64,000 nt of DNA, from the NCBI RefSeq assembly GCF_000372725.1, contig NW_005200861.1, positions 186,084-250,083 on the forward strand. The letters run 5' to 3'. The translations under genes and the position numbers were made by a program. Shown in pieces: positions 49,666 through 61,580 of the stretch (positions are counted from its first letter, which is position 1; the number at the start of each line of letters is the position of its first letter). Source of the stretch: Emiliania huxleyi CCMP1516. Its lineage: Eukaryota; Haptophyta; Isochrysidales; Noelaerhabdaceae. The notes below the pieces were generated by a model. It saw nothing but the letters and a program-made list of their open reading frames with translations, made no database searches and had not been told where the DNA came from.

Positions 49666-52220
49666 ATGTCGGCGGAATCAGTCCATGGCCTCTGCTTTCC
49701 CACCGCCCGCGGCGAGCGCTGGAGTGACAGCGAGCGCTTCTACCTCTTCCCGACTGAGTACACGTCGGAGCTCGTGTCGTCTGCCGCGAACTGGGGCTGG
49801 CGTTTTGCCGAGCGGGACGCGGCGCGCAGCCGCCTCGTAGGGCTCGAGTCGTGGCAAAACACGCACCACACCACCTTCCAGGCTCCAGTGATACGCGAGC
49901 TGGCTTCGCACGTGGCGTGCACCAACAAGTCCGCCGAAGCGAGCGTCTGCGTCGTCGCGGCGCCGCCGCGCGGGAGGTGTGAGCGGTGGGAGCAAATCTG
50001 TCCTGGGAAGACACTCGTCGTGGTTGAGCTGGGCAACGTCGACCTCGGCGCCCCGCTCTGCGCGTCGCTCTGGTCGCGCTGCCTCGCGTCGCCACGCCTG
50101 CGGCGGGTGGTATCGCAGCGCCCGCTCCTGCGGTCCAAGCCGTGGCGGGGCCGCTGCAGCTGGGCTGACAACGGGACGATCGAGATGCCGTACGTCGGCC
50201 ACGCGCGCGCAGCCTCGCTCGAGGCGCGCAGGCGGACGCATCGGGTGGCTGTCGCGATGATGGCGGGAGGGCACTGGCTCGGCGACAAGAACAACATGTC
50301 GAGGGACTGGCGCGAGCCGCTCCTGAAGGCGCGCGGTGAGGGGTGTCCGTGCCCTTGCCGCGTGTGCCATCAGACGTCCACGACACGTCCACGACACGTC
50401 CCGACGCATGCGGCGGCCACCCGCCTCGACACGTCCCCGCCTCGACACGTCCCCGCCTCGACACGTCCCCGCCTCGACACGTCCCCGCCTCAACACCGTC
50501 CCCGCCCTCGTCGATGACGCGACGCGCTCCACGCGCAGGCCTGCCACCGGACGAAGGGGTGCGTGCCCGTCCAGCCCAACCGCTTCTACGCGACCGAGCC
50601 AAAGCCCTTCCGAGGCGCGCTTCGGAACGGCACCGCGCAGCCCTCTCCTTGGCGGCGCGGGCGGCGCCTCCACCCGGCGCTGCTCCCCGCCCGTAGGCAA
50701 CGCGCCCGCCGAGTTCCTGTGGGCCGCCGGCGCCGCCTACGCCTCCTCCACCTTTTGCCTCCAGCCGCCCGGCGACACGTTCGGCCGTTCCGCCATCGTC
50801 GACGCGCTGTCCGTCGGCTGCATCCCTGTCTTTTTCCACCCGCGGCAGCTGGAGCTGTGGCGCGCGCTGCTCCCGCCCCGATCCCCTCGAGCCCCCTGCC
50901 GCACCCATCCCCACGCTACCCCACCCACGCCCGCCACTCCCGCACCACGCCGCGCCCTGTCGCCGAGATGACATGGGATTGCCCGAGATGACCCGAGATG
51001 ATCCGAGATGACCCGAGATTGCCTTGTCGCCAGGCCGCGCTTCTGGAACGCGTCGAGGGTGAGCGAGGGGCCGCACACGACAGCCGCCCTCGACTTCACG
51101 CGGGGGGTCGCCCCGAGCTGCGACAGTCCGGTAGCCGCCGGCGCCTTCCGCTCGGACGCGTCCCCCGGCGCCATCTCGCGTAGGTGGGCCTCGATCGCAC
51201 ATGGACTACAGGAGATGACATTGAAACTAGATGTCCCACGGCGCCTCTCGTAGGTGAAGGTCGAGGCCGCCTACCGCCACCTCGCCAGCCTCGCGGGGGA
51301 GCGAGTAGAAGAGCTGCAGCGCGCCGTCGCCCAGGCGCCTCGGACATTTGCGGGGCCCGCGCCCTCCTCCCTCGCGTCCACGACACGCGTCCACGACACC
51401 ACGACACATCCACGACACGCGTCCACGACACCACGACACGTCCACGACACGCGTCCACGACACCACGACACGTCCACGACACGCGTCCACGACACCACGA
51501 CACGTCCACGACACGCGTCCACGACACCACGACACATCCACGACACGCGTCCACGACACCACGACACATCCACGACACGCGTCCACGACACCACGACACA
51601 TCCACGACACGCGTCCACGACACCACGACACATCCACGACACGCGTCCACGACACCACGACACATCCACGACACGCGTCCACGACACCACGACACGTCCA
51701 CGACACGCGTCCACGACACAAGTCACATCCACGACACATCCACGACACGCGTCCACGACACCACGACGCCGTCCGGCAGGCTGCCCCGGCGATGGTTCAC
51801 CGCGGCGAGGAGAGGGCGGAGCGCGGCGGCGCCCCGCCGATGGACGACGCGATCGACGTGCTGGTGCGCCACGTGTTGGCCGAGGGGCGGGCGGAGGCGC
51901 GGCGCGATGGTGGCGGCGAGCCGACAAGATCGCACGCCGCTGCCCTGCACGGGCTGCGGGCGCGGCGCAACCGGCGGGCAGTGCTGCCGTCGACGGTCGG
52001 CAGCCGGGTCGAGGACCGGGAGGCTGATGCGCGAACGTCACAGCCGGGCGAACCGGCCGCCACGGCCCTCCCTCCGCGCGGCCAAGCTGCTGCGGCGGCC
52101 ACACGCCGTTTCAACTGCCGGACCCGCGAGCGGTGGGGCGGCGCCAAACGGGCGTGGTGTTGCGAGCATGAGAGCCTCGGCTGCGCGGTTCGCTGGCCCG
52201 AAGCCGGGGATGTTGCGTAA
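49666..52220 (+). CDS. GT47 exostosin-like glycosyltransferase
   Basis: Six exons, 49666-50328, 50539-50629, 50697-50874, 51034-51058, 51254-51334 and 51780-52220, join in frame to about 492 residues. Exon 4 is only 25 nt. Four of five donors are GC. The GT47 signature is in exon 3: [36 protein letters not shown]. Exon 1 carries [14 protein letters not shown] and [10 protein letters not shown], resembling the family's PY.G segment before the nucleotide-sugar domain. Spliced exons 4-5 read [20 protein letters not shown], which fits the expected C-terminal helix. The last exon ends with [20 protein letters not shown] and a GC pair, a WCC-type tail. GT47 enzymes transfer sugars in the Golgi. No transmembrane anchor is seen from the ATG at 49666; an in-frame start at 49462 would add 68 residues. 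Confidence 0.8.
50375..50500. repeat. Short repeats in GT47 intron 1
   Basis: cgtccacgacac units, then four copies of cctcgacacgtccccg. They are related to the intron 5 array. Confidence 0.9.
51376..51770. repeat. 32-bp minisatellite in GT47 intron 5
   Basis: About twelve units of cgtccacgacaccacgacac, (a/g)tccacgacacg, built from an 11-12 bp core (tccacgacac). It fills most of a 445-nt GC-AG intron. The same core occurs in intron 1 of this gene and in an F-box/RCC1 intron at 36429-36462. Long open frames across it on both strands are by-products of the period. Confidence 0.95.
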
Positions 52221-52510
52221 ACTTTCCTAATTATGATTCACATACACATACACTGATAAAGAATTTTAAAAAGAAAGAAAGAAAACGGACAACCCAAGGG
52301 AGGGATGGGAGGACGGCACGCCGCCACCACACACAGGGATTTTGAGGAGAGGGGTGTGGTGCGCTAGCCGTCGCCCACCCTTGGGCGTCCGCCTCTTCCT
52401 ATCTCTCTTCGCAGTCCTTCTCCGATTCTCGCTTCAACCTTCGTGCCACCTCGCGGTCGCCCCCTTCTCGTCGTGGTCTCCCGGTAGGGAGCAGCGCCTC
52501 CCCCCTCACC
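52221..52510 (-). mobile_element. LINE-like family I 3' end
   Basis: Reverse orientation: (TTTC)n tail at 52269-52283, then the shared block through the PR(V)GDG codons and GGTKVEARIGEGLRREIGRG. It begins within 50 bp of the GT47 stop. Confidence 0.87.
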
Positions 52511-52781
52511 ACGCATGTCAGGCGCGGCCGCCGCCGAGCGCGGCGGCCGCCCAGGCCTCGTGGCCGATTTGTTTGTCTCGCAAGAGGAGCGCATTTCTCA
52601 ATTCAACTACTCCTCTCCTTCGAGACCCTCTCGCGCTATGAAGGCGGGCGAGAGGAGGGAGGGGCCCCTTGCAGAGCTCCCTTCTCGCTTCTTTTGAAGC
52701 GAGAAATTCTTCCGGACCGCTCGCGGCCTCTCGCGCGCCAAGAGCGGCTTCTCGCCAAGAGCCGCTTCTCTGCCCGCGCTC

Positions 52782-55700
52782 ATGGCTTCCATAGTAAGCG
52801 CCCGATCACAGGCCGAGAAGGACGCCGAGGGCTTTGCGAACGCGATCGTACTCTCTTCGGACGAGGACGAGGCGCCACCCGCACTGCCACGGCCAGCGCC
52901 TGCGCCCGGCGCGTCGGCGCCGGGGTCTTCGGCGCCAGGATCGTCGGCGCCCCGCGCGTCGGCGCCCGCGGGCGGGGCGGCGTCGCGCTCTTCCCACGAC
53001 GGGGAGGACGTCAAGCCTGACGTGAAGCGCATGAAGCCCGACCCTGGCGGAGCGCCCCAGCGGAGCGCGCCAGACGGCCAGCCCTTCCCTGGCACCACCG
53101 AGCTGTCTGCCGACCTCTCGTTCGGCGAGCCGCGGCCCTTCAAGTTTGGCAGCGAGACGGACTCGCCGCGCCGCGCTGGGCACGTCATCTTCAAGCTCTC
53201 GTCGCCCGTCCCGGCCTCGGGCTACGACCGCCACCACGGGCAGAGCCACGTGAAGCTTGGTACGGGCTACGAGATCAGCGGTCTGGCCAAGGTGCAGGCG
53301 GCCCTGCCGTGGGAGGTCAAGGTGGAGGACGGGACGAGAGGCCTCGAGCTCAAGGACAGCGTGCAGCGGCTCTGCGACCCGCTCAACACGTGCACGCCCG
53401 GCCGCGGCAAGCACCGGCCGTGCCGCCCGTACCGCTGCGTCTGCCCGGCTCCGCTCCTGCACGTCGAGTGGCAGCCACCGCTGCCGTGGAGCCTGCGCCG
53501 CGGCCAGCCTCCCGTCTGCGTGCGGCTCGACGTGTGGCTCCAGCCCGACATCTTCGACATGCGCATCTCTGCCTGGGGCTCGCAGCGCTCCTGCTTCTTT
53601 GACGTCTGGCAGCTGATGGACAGGATTGTGCCCTCGCACCGCCCAATCCCGCGGCCGCGCCCGCCGCCCGTGCAAGGCGGCGCGCAGGCGCTCACGCCCG
53701 CAGGCGCGGCGACCGGCGGGGTCCAGCCGGCCGGGCCGCCGGGCGCGTACGCCTTCACTCTCGCCGGCCTGATGCGTGCCCTGGAGAGCGCTGGCTACCC
53801 GGAGATGGAGCAGCCGGACGGGCTGAAGCTGACGCTCTTCCAGTTCCAGCGGCAGTCGCTGCAGTGGATGTACGACCGCGAGACGGACGTCGGCGGCCTC
53901 AACGCTCTCTTCTGGGAGGAGCGCCCCTCCGACGCGGGCGGCGTCGACCGCAGCGGCGCGCCCGCCGACCACCGCTTCTACTACAACCCGATGGCGGGGG
54001 AGCTGAGGTCCGAGCCGCTGCCGGTCGTCTCCGGCGGCTTCCTCTGCGAGGAGATGGGCCTCGGCAAGACGGTGGAGATGTGCGCCCTCGTGCTGGCAAA
54101 CAAGTACTCGCGCGCCGCGGCCGACGCGGGCCGCGCCGTCCTCACGACGGGCGCAGCCTTGCCGCCGCACTCGCGCGCGACGCTCGTCGTGTGCCCCGTG
54201 ACGCTGCTCGCGCAGTGGCGGCGCGAGATTGCAAAGTGCAGCGGCGACACGCTCAAGGTGCTCCCCCTTCCTCCGCATCTACCCCTCGCGCCGCGCGGAT
54301 ACGGATCCTCCTTCGCGCTGTCAGGTGCTCACCTTCCACGGTGCCGACCGCACGCAAGACGCGGCCGACTTTCTCGACCAGCAAGACGGGAGGGCGGGCC
54401 CGGACGTGGTGCTGACGACCTACGAGATGCTCTCCCTCGAGGCTCGCCCAGGGGCGCCGAAGACGCTGCGCCGCGTGCACTGGTGGCGAGTGGTGCTCGA
54501 CGAGAGTCAGAGGCTGCCTCGGCCGGCCGGCGTGAGCGGCTCGTCGGCGTTCGCCGCCATCGCGCGCGAGTGCGCCGAGCTGTCGCGCACGCACAGCTGG
54601 CTCATGTCGGGCACGCCGGCCGGCTCGGTGGTGGATGACCTGCTCGGCCAGCTGATCTTCCTCGGGGTCGAGCCGTACTGCAATCGCGGGGCGGACGGCG
54701 ACGCCTTCTGGGAGCGCGAGATCTCGAGCCGCTGGAGGGAGAGGAGCGCCGACGCCCTCGAGGTGGTGCACGATTTGCTCGGCCAGATCATGATGCGGCA
54801 CTCGAAGGCGCAGAGCTTCCAAGGCACGGGCGAGATCGTGACGCTGCCGCCCAAGAGCGAGGAGACCGTCCTCGTGCCCCTCTCGGACGCGTCCGAGCGA
54901 GTCGTCTACGGCGAGCTGGAGCGGCTCTGCCAGCAGGCCATTGCGCGCGGCCAGCAGGCGCTGCGCGGAGGCAGTCAGGCGCTCGGCACGCGCGAGCTGC
55001 AGCTCGTCGCGACGCACCCGGCGACGCTCAACATCGAGCAGCTCGAGGGCAAGCTGCGCCAGCTGGCTGGCGACCCGCAGCCGGACGACGCCCTCCCGCC
55101 CAGCCGCAGCGGCCGTGGCCGTGGCGGCCGAGGGCGTGGCCGCGGAGGCGGGGCGGCGGCCTCGTCGCCCGCACCGTCGTCGTCGTCGTCCCTGCCGGCT
55201 GGCGGCTCGCGGCTGCTGCGCGAGCTGCTCGCCAGCTCACCCGACGACAGCCGCGCGCTTCAGATGCAGGCGATGCTGGACGACGCCGCGCTGCCCCTCC
55301 CCTCACAGCTGTCGCGCTGCGGCTTCTGCAAGGCGCCGCTCGGAGGCGCGGGCGCGGCCGACGTGCTGCCGGCAGGGGACGCGCTCTTCACGCGCTGCTG
55401 CCACCTCTTCTGCCCTCGCTGCGTCGCCGGGCGCGGCGCCAACAACAACTGCCCCGAGTGCTCGGCCCCGAATGCGCTGCTGACGGCGGACTGCCTCGTC
55501 TTACCGCTCGACTCCGCGCCCGCTGTTTCCGCCGCCGCGAGCTCGAGCGACCCGGCGCCGCCGCCGTTTGAGTGGGACACGCCGGCGCTGCCTCCCGCCT
55601 CCAAGCTCGACGGGCTACGGGTGTGGGTGTGCGACGGCGCGGTGGGCGGCAAGTGCCCCGACGGCGGCTTCTCGCAGCGCCCGACGCCACACGCGATCGA

Positions 55701-56808
55701 CGGGCTTCACTTTTGCTCGATGCCGTGCGCCGAGAGGCGCTTCAAGGCGGCGCTGGTCTCGAGGGACCACGGCGGCAGCGCGTACGTGGCGAAGCCGGGC
55801 GAGGCGCAGCTCGGCTGGGCGGGCACGCAGGGCCTGCTCGCCGGCAAGACCTTCTGCCGCTGCCCTGGCATGTCGGCAAACGCTGCAGCAGTCAAGGCGC
55901 TGCGCAAGGCGCGCGAGGAGACGCCGGAAGAGGAGGCGTGGGAAGGGTTGCGGCTCTACGGGCAGGGCACGACCACAAAGCTGGTCGCTGACCCGCGCGT
56001 GGCGCGACTGCCCGACTTCCCCTCCGACGCGCCGCGGCACGCCTTCGAGACGCACCTCGATGCGGCGGGCGGCCAGCGCCTCTACGGCATGCATTGGCCG
56101 CTGCAGCTCGGCAGCAAGCTGACCGCCGTGATGCGCGAGCTGCGCGCGCTCAGCGCGGCGCGGGCGGCGAAGCCCGCCAGCCGGAAGCGAGCCGTCTCGA
56201 ACCGCGGCGGCGGCGGCGGCACCGCCACAAAGGACTCCAAGGCGGTCCTCTTCTCGAGCTCCGAGGCGGTCCTCGACGTGCTGAGCGCGCAGTGCCGGCA
56301 GGAGTTTGGCGACGGCGCACTCTCGCGCATCGTCGGCTCGTCGACGCACGAGGAGCGCACCGAGGCGCTCGACAGGTTTGGCACGCAGGCCGCCTGCTTC
56401 CTGCTGCTGCTGCCCGTGCGCGCGTGCGCGTCCGGCCTCACGCTCACCGTCGCCGACCACTGCTTCCTCATCGAGCTGCAGGGCAACGGCGGCCAGGAGC
56501 TGCAGCTGATCAACCGGGTCTATCGCATCGGCCAGAGCCGGCCGGTGACGGTCAAGAAGTTTGTGGCGGCGGACACCATCGAGGAGCGGATGCTCGAGCT
56601 GCGCAAGCGCTCGCGCGGGCTTCTCGCGGCGCGAGAGCAGCCCGCCGCGGCGGAGACGGCCGCAGAGGCGGACGCGGCCGCCGTGTCGGCGCTCCCGTCT
56701 GGGGAGGAGGCCGGCAAGGGCGCGCACAAGAGCGCAAACGCCGAGGCGCAGACGGAGAGGTTTGAGGACTTGCGCTTCCTGTACGGGGGCGCGCGGGCAC
56801 GGGGCTGA
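52782..56808 (+). CDS. SNF2-family ATPase with internal RING finger (Rad5/HLTF/SHPRH-like)
   Basis: Exons 52782-54257 and 54325-56808 (67-nt GT-AG intron, LK|VLTFHG) give 1319 residues. An acidic/Pro/Ala N-terminus with a SIM-like IVLSSDEDE is followed by a beta-rich region (VCVRLDVWLQPDIFDMRISA). SNF2 motifs follow: GFLCEEMGLGKTVEMCALVL (Walker A, near 420), LVVCPVTLLAQWRREI, VVLTTYEML, RVVLDESQR (motif II reads DESQ, not DEAH), SWLMSGTP. A RING finger lies near 825-870 (CGFC...FTRCCHLFCPRCV...NCPEC). A second Cys-rich insert follows, then the C-terminal lobe with THEERTEALDRFG, ACASGLTLTVADHCFLIEL and LINRVYRIGQSRPVTVKKF. Enzymes with a RING inside the ATPase ubiquitinate PCNA or remodel stalled forks in the nucleus. 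Gly/Arg-rich linkers are prominent. Confidence 0.92.
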
Positions 56809-56904
56809 GGGTCGCGGCGGACGCCGCCGGGAGGTCGTTTTGCGTGTACGTCGCGATTGTGCAGCGGCCGTACTCTCATGGCACTGTTGGTACTCTTTTT
56901 CTCC

Positions 56905-57062
56905 CCCCCCCCATCTCTCTCTCTCTCTCTCTCCCTCCCTCCCTCCCTCCCTCCCTCCCTCCCTCCCTCTCTGCCTGTCTCTGTCTGTGTCTCTGTCTCA
57001 CTCTGTGTCTCTGTCTCTCTCTATCTCTCTCTATCTCTCTCTGTCTCTCTCTGTCTCTTCAC
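56905..57062. repeat. Pyrimidine microsatellites
   Basis: (CT)n then (CCCT)n then ctgtct/ctctat variants. It is downstream of the SNF2 gene and non-coding. Confidence 0.95.
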
Positions 57063-58229
57063 TCTTGTCTGCACGTACGGGTCGGCACTTGAGACTTGTG
57101 GGTTCTTGTGTGGAGAACATTTTCGTCATAAATACATTCACACGTGCGTGTGTGTCGGCGCTGTGGCCTGTGCCCCGCCGACCGCCCGGCCCCGCCCCCG
57201 ATGCCTTTTAATCTCTAACGTTTTCCAAAAAAACCCCAGAAATGGTTGGGTAGTAGGGCTAGAGGGTCGCTCTACACTTAGCCTCTGCAGCGAGCGAGCG
57301 CCCAACTTAGCCCCCGCACGGAGCCGGGCTCGGACTTAGACGCTGTATGGTCGGGGGCCATGAACTTAGACGGCACAAGGCCAAATCCGGGTAAAACCCG
57401 GGTATACCTGCAAAAGTCCAGGTTTACCCGAAAAATACCTGGACGCGTCCCGACCAACGTATGCCGCGCACGACGCCATATCGCCTTCTCCCAGGGCCAG
57501 TGCGCTACTTGCGGCGCGCAACTCCTGCTCAAGTACGCGCACCGTACCATGTGCTGCCGCTATGCGTGCCTTAAGGCGGCTGCGGCGAAGCGGCGGGCGC
57601 GGCATGCCGATGGCAGTGCGGACGATGCGGTTGCGATGTGTTCTGCTTCAAGATCGTGGCGGTGCTTGGCATGCACTTGTGCGATCCCAATCAGCTCATC
57701 GCAACGCGAAGCAGCGCAACAAGCTGGCTGCTGCCAACAAGGCCCTACAGTTCGAACTGTATGCTAGATCTACCTCACGCGCGGATCGTTCAAAGAGGAC
57801 CAGCATACACAGGCTTCTCTGACATGCGTTTGTTTGAGCTTGAGGCTATTTATGTGAGAAATGTTTGGCTAGAGATTGCGCTCAAGAAGAGCAACGAGAA
57901 TCGGAAGAGGAGGATGCTGAGGCGGCGATTGCTGAGGCATGAGGAGGATCGATCCGGATTAGAAGGCGCCCGCCGCAGGCGAAGAAAATTTGGGGGCTAG
58001 CGCCGTATCGTTGATCACGGTGGGAGCCTCTTGGCCCCAGGCTGTGCCACGGCCGACTTAGCCGATGTAAGAGGCTCTCGCTGATCTTAGACCGCGTAAG
58101 CACCCCAGCGTGACTAGTCACACTTAGACCCGCTCAGCCTCGAGGCTCAGAACTTAGACTACTACCCAGAACCAGTACCCCAGAAAAACCCACAGCACAC
58201 AGTATTTGATTAACATTGTCTGGGATCGA
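57063..58229. other. Spacer with cccgggtat palindromes and possible element ORFs
   Basis: 57375-57445 carries the aatccgggtaaaacccgggt, acctgg palindromic phrases also seen at 14.5 and 24.9 kb. A plus-strand frame near 57480-57620 has paired Cys (GQCATCGAQLLLKYAHRTMC, CRYAC) and may be a zinc-binding remnant. A basic frame ends at 58000. Nothing firm can be called. The phrase actta(g/t)ac recurs around 57270-57370 and 58120-58170. Confidence 0.4.
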
Positions 58230-59542
58230 CTAACCCAAAAATACGCGCGTGTTGGCCCTATGTTCGCACAGGAGGCTGTGTGCGCCTCTATACCCTGGTT
58301 TGGCTGCCACACCGCATAACTGACAGCAGGTCTGCCATGGCCTGCCGTTTCGCTGTGTGCCAGGCGCGCACGTGCGGGTGCAGAACTTGCACTGGAGCGG
58401 CTCGGTCGCGACTGGGGTGGGCTCCTGCGCCGTGACTGGGGCGGGCTCCTGCGCCGCCACTCCTAGTGTGGCGGGGGCGAACTGCGGCGCCGGAGGCGAC
58501 CGCTGCTGTGGCTGCTGTGGCTGCGGCAGCTGCGACTGCGGCAGTTGCGGCGGCGGCACCTTCCTTTTGTCCGCCGCCGTCTTGAGGTTGTGGCACACGC
58601 TGCACAAGCTCTGCATGTTCTCGAGGCCGCAGCTGCCGCCATCCAAGCAGACTGCAAGGATGTGATCCGCCTGCTCAAACAGGGAGTACTGAAGGACGCT
58701 CCAGCTTCAGGCTTCTGGCGCGCACAGCTCTGGCCTGCAGTAGCGAGCCTCGTTGGATCTGCGTCGTCTCCTTGCGCAAGCGGACGAATGGGGCCAGCCG
58801 GGCGACCTCTGGCTTCGGGTTCCTCTCGAAGAAGGAGGCGTAGGCTGCCTTGTAGTCAGCCCGGCTCGCACCCGGCGCGAGAGTGGACGCGGCGTGCCTG
58901 TGCGCCTTCCAAATGAGCCCCTACTCACACGGGGGGGGGGGTTTGAGCAGACGCCTGGCACGTGTGCGCCTGCGAGGGGAGAAGAACCTGGCTCCCCGCG
59001 ACGTTGACCCCGCAAGCCTCGCACCTGCCGCCGCTTCGCATGTGCGTCCGCGCCCGCAGCGACCAGCCGTTGTCGTCGGCGGATCTGAGTTTAAACTCCT
59101 TCCTGCAACTGCAGCGAGAAGAGTTGGGAGGGGTCACTCGTGGCGCTATGCGGCTAATCAGGCGATGGGGGTGGCTCACTCGTGGTTGCAGAACAACTTC
59201 TTCGTCAAAGTCCGCGAGGAGCACTGAGAGCACTCGTCTGCGAGGGCGGAACATGGATGGGCAAAGGGGCGGCGAGTGCGCGCGACGGGTGTGTCTCTCA
59301 CATGATCTGGTCGCCACGAGTGTGTCGTCGTACCGCGGAAGCAGACGTCCGGCTTGCGCTCTAGCGACTTCCTGCCGGCGCGACTCGCTGGCGCGCTGCG
59401 CTTGCCGAATATTGCACAGCTGATTGACGAGCCCGCCATGCGCCTGCTTTGGTCGAAAGCGCCCGTGGCGCTTCTTGATTTCCTTGCGCAGCGCGGCGTC
59501 GTTCCAAAGTGTCAGTTCGGCAAAGTCCGCCCAGCGTAGGGC
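58230..59542 (-). pseudogene. Broken HNH endonuclease-like gene
   Basis: Reading 59542 downward, one frame gives MSALRWADFAELTLWNDAAL, RKEIKKRHGRFRP and later CSCRKEFKLRSADDNGWSLR with GRCEACGVNVAG. It is lost at a C-run (58935). A second frame reads WKAHRHAASTLAPGASRADY and KPEVARLAPFVRLRKETTQI. A third, after a one-base shift near 58690, reads EQADHILAVCLDGGSCGLEN then MQSLCSVCHNLKTAADKRK. This is a clear HNH pattern (DHI...GG...N.QSLC..CH..KT), followed by a Pro/Gln stretch and CKFCTRTCAPGTQ. HNH nucleases of this type cut DNA and are often carried by mobile elements. At least two shifts break it, unless GC-AG introns or homopolymer errors explain them. Confidence 0.5.
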
Positions 59543-59594
59543 GCTCATGAGAGTGGTGCGGGTAAAAAAGGTTGCGGCGGGCGCGAGCAAGTAA

Positions 59595-60190
59595 AGAATT
59601 CACAGCGCGCGGCTCGTTGAGCAGGGAGAGCCGGCCCGACCTCCCTGGGCGGGAAGGCGACGCGACCCTATGCCACCGCCCTCGCCCGGGGAAACCTCGG
59701 CCGGGCCGTCGATACTCTCGGAACCGGTGGAGCCGGGAGATGCCGGCGAAGACGAAAGGCGGCAGCGGAGAAAGCGGCGCCAACAACGAGGGAAACGACC
59801 ATACCGGTCGTCGCATAACGCTCGGGAGACGAGCAAGAGAGCGAATCAGGGAGGGTCGGGACCCTGGGAAGGCGAGGGGTGAGCCCTCAGGCGGGGGGGT
59901 CTACTCAAACGCCGACGCAAGTGAGGGTAGAGTGGTGGTGTGGGGCGTGCAGTGTGGTGTTCATTAGCTCCGAGTAGAGGGGGCGTCCTGCAGTTAAGGG
60001 GAAACCCGGTACGCGGGGCTAACCCTCGGAGACCCGTATTTACTTTACGGCCCTTTCCCTGCGAACGCGCACCCCCAGGGCTAGGGCTCTCTTGCCCGCA
60101 ACCCGATGCCAATCATCCGGCCCGCTGGGTGCGCTTCTTAGCTCCCCGGCCCTGGATGTGCGGTTGATGACTGCACTCCAAGTGCTCCAA
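59595..60190 (+). mobile_element. Family II copy (truncated) with 3' terminal phrase
   Basis: 59635-59800 matches the ORF region at 62003-62110 (gggagagccggcccgacctc; PPPSPGE). 59963-60185 matches 62328-62548 through agctccgagtagagggggcg, accctcggagacccgt and tccggcccgctgggtgc to tgactgcactccaagtg. The coding frame is broken relative to the other copy. Confidence 0.82.
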
Positions 60191-60841
60191 GGTGCGAGCT
60201 ACACGGGACTTGCGCGCACTGCCACTGGCACTAACACAGGCAAGTAAAGAATCAAGAAACCGCCTCGCACGACTGTAAAAAAAAAACGCAATTTTAGACA
60301 CGTCTCGCTCCCCGCCTGCCCACTCGCTCGCGATCACGCGCTCGGGGTCCCCCCGCCCTCCCTCTCCATCCATCGCGGAACATCTGCTCACGACTGCGTT
60401 TCGGGCTCGATGATCCAAGCGACCGTGAACCAGTGGCGGCCGTTTGCGACGACGTGGAGCAAGTAGGCGGTCTCCGAGTTCACGACCATGACATGGGAGA
60501 ATGGGATGGTGGCGCGACTTTATACCGTCATATCACATACGACGTGACTCACTCTCGGATTGTGCGAAAGATGCCGAAGCGACAAGCGTAGGAGCGTGTG
60601 CTCGGCCTCGTCTATGCATGAGCTGAGCTTCTGCTTGACCGTCATGCGGATGGCTAGCTGCGTGTGGCTGGGCTGCTTGATAGGCGCGCTGAGCCGGCAC
60701 ATCGGCTCGCGCGGTGGGGTCGTGCTCGAGAGTGTGTGGTGAGAGTCCGAAACTAGACGAGACATTCGCGCGCGGGGTCGCTCGGGACACACAATCCCGT
60801 CGCGAGATTCATTTCGCGTGCCCTCTCCCAGCCGCTCTCGC
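60191..60841. other. Spacer with a possible exon remnant
   Basis: 60190-60245 resembles 28530-28600. On the minus strand 60495-60390 reads SHVMVVNSETAYLLHVVANG RHWFTVAWIIEPETQS and a stop, which looks protein-like but unplaceable. Nothing else is visible. Confidence 0.35.
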
Positions 60842-61580
60842 TTACTTTCGAAGTGCTGATTTGGCCGCCTCGAGGGCGGCGTTCGCCTCCAACGCCGCCT
60901 CCAGCTTCGTCTCGGCGATTGCGGCACGCACTGCCGCCGCTTGGGTCGCCTCGAGCGCCTTGCTCAGCTTGGCCTCGGCGTCGGCGGCGCGCTCGCGCTC
61001 CACCTGCGTGACGAGTGGCACACGCGCGTGGGGCGCTAGTGGCGGTCGGGGTGGGTGAGTGGATCTCGGGGCTCCTTGAGCAGTCCTTGAGTTGGGAAGC
61101 GAGCACAGCCAGCACCGACGTCTCGATGTCGCCGGCCTGGCCGCTCGAGAGGTCGCCGTCGTTCGACACGAAAAGCTCATCCGCCACGCCGGGCTCGTCG
61201 GCCACGACGGGCTCGTCGGCCACGACGGGTGGCGGTGCCGAGGAAGGGCGGCTCGGCCACCATTGGATCGGCTTGTTTTCACCGGGGGCAGTGCGTCGGG
61301 CGTCCGGGTCGCGTGGCGCGGGGCTTGCCGCCGAGGAGCGGTCGGGCGCGTCGCCCGTGACGGACGTGCTATGGTATGCGTCCGAGTGCAGCATCGTCGC
61401 CACGATTCCTGCGTATTGTGGGCCGCGATACTTGGGTGACGAGACGACCGCGACGGGCGTGGACTTGTCCCTCGCCGGCACCCTGGTTCGCGTCTTGGTG
61501 GTCGGATCGACGTCGTGAGCGGCAGCAATATCGGCGTCGGTCGGTTGCTTTCGTTCCGAGAGTCGTGCCGCAACAGACAT
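60842..61580 (-). CDS. Small protein with C-terminal coiled coil
   Basis: Exons 61580-61116 and 61003-60842 join in phase 0 (GT-AG, 112 nt) to 208 residues. It starts MSVAARLSERKQPTDADIAA and has a patch KYRGPQYAGIVATMLHSDAY. An acidic repeat VVADEPVVADEPGVADE follows, and the protein ends in a regular heptad helix (RAADAEAKLSKALEATQAAA; AETKLEAALEANAALEAAKS). There is no known domain. Without splicing, the frame runs on to 60753 with Arg-rich nonsense. The helix supports the splice. Confidence 0.55.

Noticed and set aside
51096..52104. Long open frames on both strands ([13 protein letters not shown] and [15 protein letters not shown] repeats)
   Set aside because: They are translations of the 32-bp intron minisatellite; the lack of stops follows from the repeat sequence, and flanking exon joins are explained by the GT47 gene.
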